Positions 59,401 through 64,000 of a stretch of DNA of 64,000 nt are shown piece by piece (position 1 is the stretch's first letter; every line of letters begins with the position of its first letter). Made by a program: the position numbers and the translations under genes. This stretch comes from Lactococcus sp. S-13 (GTDB taxonomy: Bacteria > Bacillota > Bacilli > Lactobacillales > Streptococcaceae), in NCBI RefSeq assembly GCF_004210295.1, contig NZ_SDAK01000001.1, positions 1,426,001 through 1,490,000 on the forward strand, in the 5' to 3' direction. The notes under the pieces are model-generated. The model worked only from the letters and a program-made list of their open reading frames with translations, had not been told where the DNA came from and searched no databases.

Positions 59401-61326
59401 AGTGGTGAATTCGCTCAGGCGATAGCCTGGGTTGATGAATTCGTCAAATTCTTCGATGGGATTACCCTTGTGCATCTTGGTGGCGGCAATCTGAATCAAG
59501 TCGTTGTTAACCGCTGAAAGTCCCGTGGTTTCCACGTCAAAGACCACATAGGTGGATTCGTACATATCCACGTCGGCTTCGTTGTAAACAATGGGAATCT
59601 TGTCTTCGACCAGATTGGCCTCTACGCCGTAGATAATCTTGACCCCGTTCTTTTTGCCCGCCGAGTGGGCTTCGGGGAAAGATTGCAGTCCACCGTGGTC
59701 AGTAATGGCAATAGCCTTGTGACCCCATTTGGCTGCCTGCGCCACTAAGCTTGAAGCTGAAGGAATGGCATCCATTTGGCTCATGTTGGTATGAGCGTGA
59801 AATTCCACCCGTTTTTCATCGGATTTGTCTTCGCGAACATTTTGCGTTGGAATTTCAATCAAATCGCTCAACTGCAAGACCAAGTCATTTTTGAATGTAT
59901 CGCGCTGAACGGTTCCACGCACCCGGCACCATAGGCCTGCTTTAATCTGTTTAGCCAGATTGATTTCTTCTTCGCCGCGCACCCATTTTTGCACGTAAAA
60001 ACTGGAAGTGTAGTCGGTCATTTCAAATTCCAGCAGGTAGCTGACGTTGCCTGTTTTACGGGATTTGATTTCCCGCAGCTCGCCTTTGAAGACATAGCCT
60101 TCAAAAACTACTGGCCCATTTGTAGAGAATTCGCTGACGGAACGCATCGGGGTGATGGGTTCATTGTTTTTGATTTCTCGACCTAGCTGAAGCTTATCAG
60201 ATTTGACGGCTTGAATTTGGAGGGCGACTTTGTCCACGGTCTCTTTAGCTTTAATTTCAACGATTGCGTTAGCGGTCATGACGAGGTCATCTTTGTATTT
60301 GTCATGCTCAATGTTTCCTTGGGTTCGCAACCAAAGCCCTTCCGTCAGTAAATCGGAAATGCTGACGGATTCATCTGTAAACATTTTTTCGTTTTGAGTT
60401 TTGACGGCGGCCACAATTTTGTCAAATTGTGCAATTTCTTCCTCCTTGCGTCCCCATTTTGTAATCATGAAGGTTGAGGTTTCGTCTGCCATTTTCAACT
60501 CAAGGATATGATTGGTTTTACCGGATTCTTTTCCTGTAAATTCACGGTGGATGGCTTCAAAAACAAGGCCTTCAAAAATTACGCCAGACCCTTCGCCAGC
60601 AATGAAAGCCATGCTCGTGACGGGACTTTGTCCACTGATTTTTCGTCCAAATGCAATTCCGTCAGACAGGGCGGTTTCTACAAATTCAGGCTTTGGTTCT
60701 CGAACATTTTTGCTTTCATTTTCTTGCGTCCGCTGTTTTTTCTTCTCTGAAACTTGGGCTTGTTCAGCGGTTTGTGCCGCTAATTTTGCCGCAACTTTTT
60801 CAGCGTGGGCGGCTGCTTGTTGCTCGGTCAATTGCTGATCAACAACCGGACGAATTTTGAGTTGGCCAAAGCCAAACTCCACAAATTTTTCTTCCAAAAC
60901 TGGAAAATATTTTTTGACGAACCAGTCAATGCGTGGATTATCCTCGACCAACAAATTGACTTGGACACCTCGCAGCTCCAGCTGATATTTTTTAAAAATG
61001 CTGGAAAATGCTGGATCCGAAAGTTCTGGTAAAGTCAGCGCATATTGATAATAAGCATTGAGCTGCTCAGCCGTAAAATCTGGCTGACGAACGCTGATTG
61101 AAAGTTCTGTTTTTGCAATGTTAGCAAAAGCAGTGGCCGTCAAATCCGTCAGTAATGTGTAAGTTTCAATCGGCAAAATTTCATCAAAAATCAACTGAAA
61201 ACGCCAGCGTTTACTTGCCGTATGCACCTCAACATTTTCAATCTCAGCTTGTGCGAAAAACTTTGCTGACCGCATATTCGGTGGCATTTTAATCTGATCC
61301 ATCAATTTTTCAAAAAGATTTTCCAT
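56419..61326 (-). CDS. polC: DNA polymerase III PolC-type with two OB domains
   Basis: The 1635-residue replicative polymerase is longer than the ~1440-1465 residues usual in Bacillus and Streptococcus. Order: N-terminal domain (1-165), charged linker (~170-215), OB-like domain 1 (~222-358), OB-like domain 2 (~380-492), PHP domain ([11 protein letters not shown], from ~508), DnaQ-like proofreading exonuclease ([14 protein letters not shown], from ~593), PHP remainder and the catalytic palm ([11 protein letters not shown]). Both OB copies share GRxI, FEGxVF, EEEI and GLWxR, so the extra length is an internal duplication. Copy 1 carries a palindrome-encoded insertion. The ATG lacks a strong ribosome binding site. 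Confidence 0.97.
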   Translation of the reverse strand: MENLFEKLMDQIKMPPNMRSAKFFAQAEIENVEVHTASKRWRFQLIFDEILPIETYTLLTDLTATAFANIAKTELSISVRQPDFTAEQLNAYYQYALTLPELSDPAFSSIFKKYQLELRGVQVNLLVEDNPRIDWFVKKYFPVLEEKFVEFGFGQLKIRPVVDQQLTEQQAAAHAEKVAAKLAAQTAEQAQVSEKKKQRTQENESKNVREPKPEFVETALSDGIAFGRKISGQSPVTSMAFIAGEGSGVIFEGLVFEAIHREFTGKESGKTNHILELKMADETSTFMITKWGRKEEEIAQFDKIVAAVKTQNEKMFTDESVSISDLLTEGLWLRTQGNIEHDKYKDDLVMTANAIVEIKAKETVDKVALQIQAVKSDKLQLGREIKNNEPITPMRSVSEFSTNGPVVFEGYVFKGELREIKSRKTGNVSYLLEFEMTDYTSSFYVQKWVRGEEEINLAKQIKAGLWCRVRGTVQRDTFKNDLVLQLSDLIEIPTQNVREDKSDEKRVEFHAHTNMSQMDAIPSASSLVAQAAKWGHKAIAITDHGGLQSFPEAHSAGKKNGVKIIYGVEANLVEDKIPIVYNEADVDMYESTYVVFDVETTGLSAVNNDLIQIAATKMHKGNPIEEFDEFINPGYRLSEFTTELTGITDDHVKNAKPLYEVLTAFQKFCEGTILVAHNATFDVGFMNMNYGRNGLPIITQPVVDTLEFARNLYPEMKRFGLGQLTKKFQIGLEHHHMANFDAEATGRLLFVFLEELRTRNTGWRSLLELNDKLVSEDSYKKVRPKHVTLYAKTQEGLKNLFKLVSYGNVRYYSGIPRIPRSVLQENRAGLLVGSSCEVGEVFDAIINKTFEETVEIAKFYDFIEVFPPALYRALLVGGSFKSEKELEQTLKNLIKVGKTLGKPVLATGNLHYLNPEDAIYREIIVRSLGLGAEINWTQGHGEHAKPLPLPEAHFRTTDEMLEAFSFLGEKTAHEIVIENTNKLADEFDTLTPVREDLYTPKMVFDGGETSEERIVRLTYEKAHEWYGNPLPDIIDARLEKELRSILGNGFSVVYIISQELVKRSNDRGYIVGSRGSVGSSLVATMIGITEVNPLAPHYRCPECQYFECYDDGSYGSGYDMPDKDCPKCAHKLIKDGHDIPFETFLGFKGDKVPDIDLNFSGDDQPFAHLDVRDIFGEDYAFRAGTIGTVAEKTAFGFVKGYERDYDQFYGNAEIDRLAAGSTGVKRTTGQHPGGIIVIPNYMDVYDFSPVQFPADDVNAEWQTTHFDFHAIHDNILKLDILGHDDPTMIRKLQSLSGIVPQDIPMDDAGVMKLFSGTESLGVTEEQLGVKLGTLGIPEMGTFTSMNMIAEAKPKTFADLLQISGLSHGTDVWSGNAQELIRSGIADLSSVIGCRDDIMVYLIHAGLNESMAFNIMERVRKGMWSKISAEEREKYVEEMRAHDVPEWYIESCSKIKYMFPKAHAAAYIMMALRVAYFKVHYPIYYYCAWFSIRATAFDIGVMGAGLEAVKAKMKEIKDKGFDATNVESNLYTTLELCNEMLERGFTFGKIDLYRSDATEFVIDGDTLIPPFVTMDGLGENVAKQIVAARAEGEFLSKMELRKRGGVSQTIVENMTNMGVLQGMPDDNQLSLFEDFF
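60342..60368. repeat. CTGACG palindrome inside polC
   Basis: CCGTCAG (60342-60348) and CTGACGG (60362-60368) with inner TAAAT/GAAATG, in the same arm order as the copy at 20090-20123. It encodes about residues 320-329 in an insertion that the second OB copy lacks. Confidence 0.65.
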
Positions 61327-61355
61327 GAAATTCGTTGCCCTTTTCTTGATTTTTT

Positions 61356-61420
61356 TCTATCCTCAGATAGAACTCATTTCCCATTATAGCATAAAAAAAG
61401 CCCTAGACTCCGCTTTTTTT
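61356..61420 (-). promoter_or_regulatory. polC promoter -10, leader hairpin and upstream terminator
   Basis: On the minus strand TATAAT with an extended TGC lies at 61389-61384 (no clear -35). A 6-bp hairpin TCTATC-TGAG-GATAGA follows at 61371-61356. Just upstream, AAAAAGC/GCTTTTTTT (61420-61392) forms a terminator-like stem that would end proS transcripts. Confidence 0.6.
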
Positions 61421-61424
61421 GACA

Positions 61425-61460
61425 AGAAAAATTACTGATCAATTCGTCAGTAATTTTTCT
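61425..61460. terminator. CTGACG-family palindrome between proS and polC
   Basis: AGAAAAATTACTGA (61425-61438) and TCAGTAATTTTTCT (61447-61460), 14-bp perfect arms with T-tracts. Confidence 0.85.
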
Positions 61461-61488
61461 AGCTTAAAAACTCATTTTATAATTCCGT

Positions 61489-61517
61489 CAGCATTTTCTC
61501 TGACGGGAAAAATGCTG
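61489..61517. repeat. CTGACG-family palindrome downstream of proS
   Basis: CAGCATTTT (61489-61497) and AAAATGCTG (61509-61517), with CCGTCAG at the left edge and CTGACGGG inside the loop; a rearranged family member close to the proS stop codon. Confidence 0.65.
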
Positions 61518-61539
61518 TCAACAACATTTTTCACATCTT

Positions 61540-64000
<2,461 letters not shown>

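Overview
The window reads as chromosome from a lactococcus or close relative (Streptococcaceae, low GC). Three things point there: a zitR-S-Q-P zinc locus with paired ZitR boxes, the pbp / rpmG / secE / nusG neighbourhood, and ribosomal and PolC proteins of lactococcal type. Promoters are mostly clear sigma-A sites, very often with an extended TGn -10. I see no prophage, insertion sequence, transposase, CRISPR array or rRNA.

Layout. 1-1.9 kb (+ strand): the 3' end of a probable pepX, a class-I glutamine amidotransferase-like hydrolase and an orphan amino-acid-binding lipoprotein. 2-4.6 kb: gltX and two overlapping cysteine hydrolases. 4.7-13.8 kb: a seven-gene accessory operon encoding a lectin/MucBP surface protein, two small two-helix membrane proteins, a secreted protein of unknown fold, a processive family-2 glycosyltransferase, a large polytopic glycosyltransferase-like membrane protein and a polyprenyl-phosphate glycosyltransferase. 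This looks like a surface glycan or glycoprotein system and is the strongest candidate for something undescribed. 14-20.5 kb: a GNAT enzyme, a PadR-DUF1048-DUF1048 operon, a PIN/TRAM protein, a secreted coiled-coil protein with a chitin-binding-type domain, radA, a small orphan gene and tRNA-Thr.

20.9-36.8 kb: the S10-spc-alpha ribosomal protein cluster on the minus strand. Gene order is canonical, but it is cut into several transcription units by internal terminators and strong promoters, and a lipoprotein gene with a cre-like site sits between rpsN and rpsH. 36.9-43.1 kb: mscL, an MFS transporter, an Rgg regulator, a MATE transporter, thrC and nusG. 43.3-49.5 kb: a DUF1304 gene and an OatA-like acyltransferase interrupt the nusG/secE/rpmG/pbp neighbourhood; an RluA-type pseudouridine synthase follows. 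49.5-52.7 kb: the zinc uptake operon. 52.7-56.3 kb: a complete seven-gene comG competence pilus operon. 56.4-64 kb: polC, proS and the 3' part of rseP.

A family of short palindromes built on CTGACG/CGTCAG, often with flanks AGAGAAAATG or AGAGAATTTG, recurs more than twenty times. Most copies lie at gene ends as probable terminators, but copies also occur inside comGG and polC.

All calls come from reading the sequence. Family names rest on motifs I recognise, not on database searches. Several start codons were moved downstream of the longest reading frame because a Shine-Dalgarno sequence or the family's usual N-terminus decides it.
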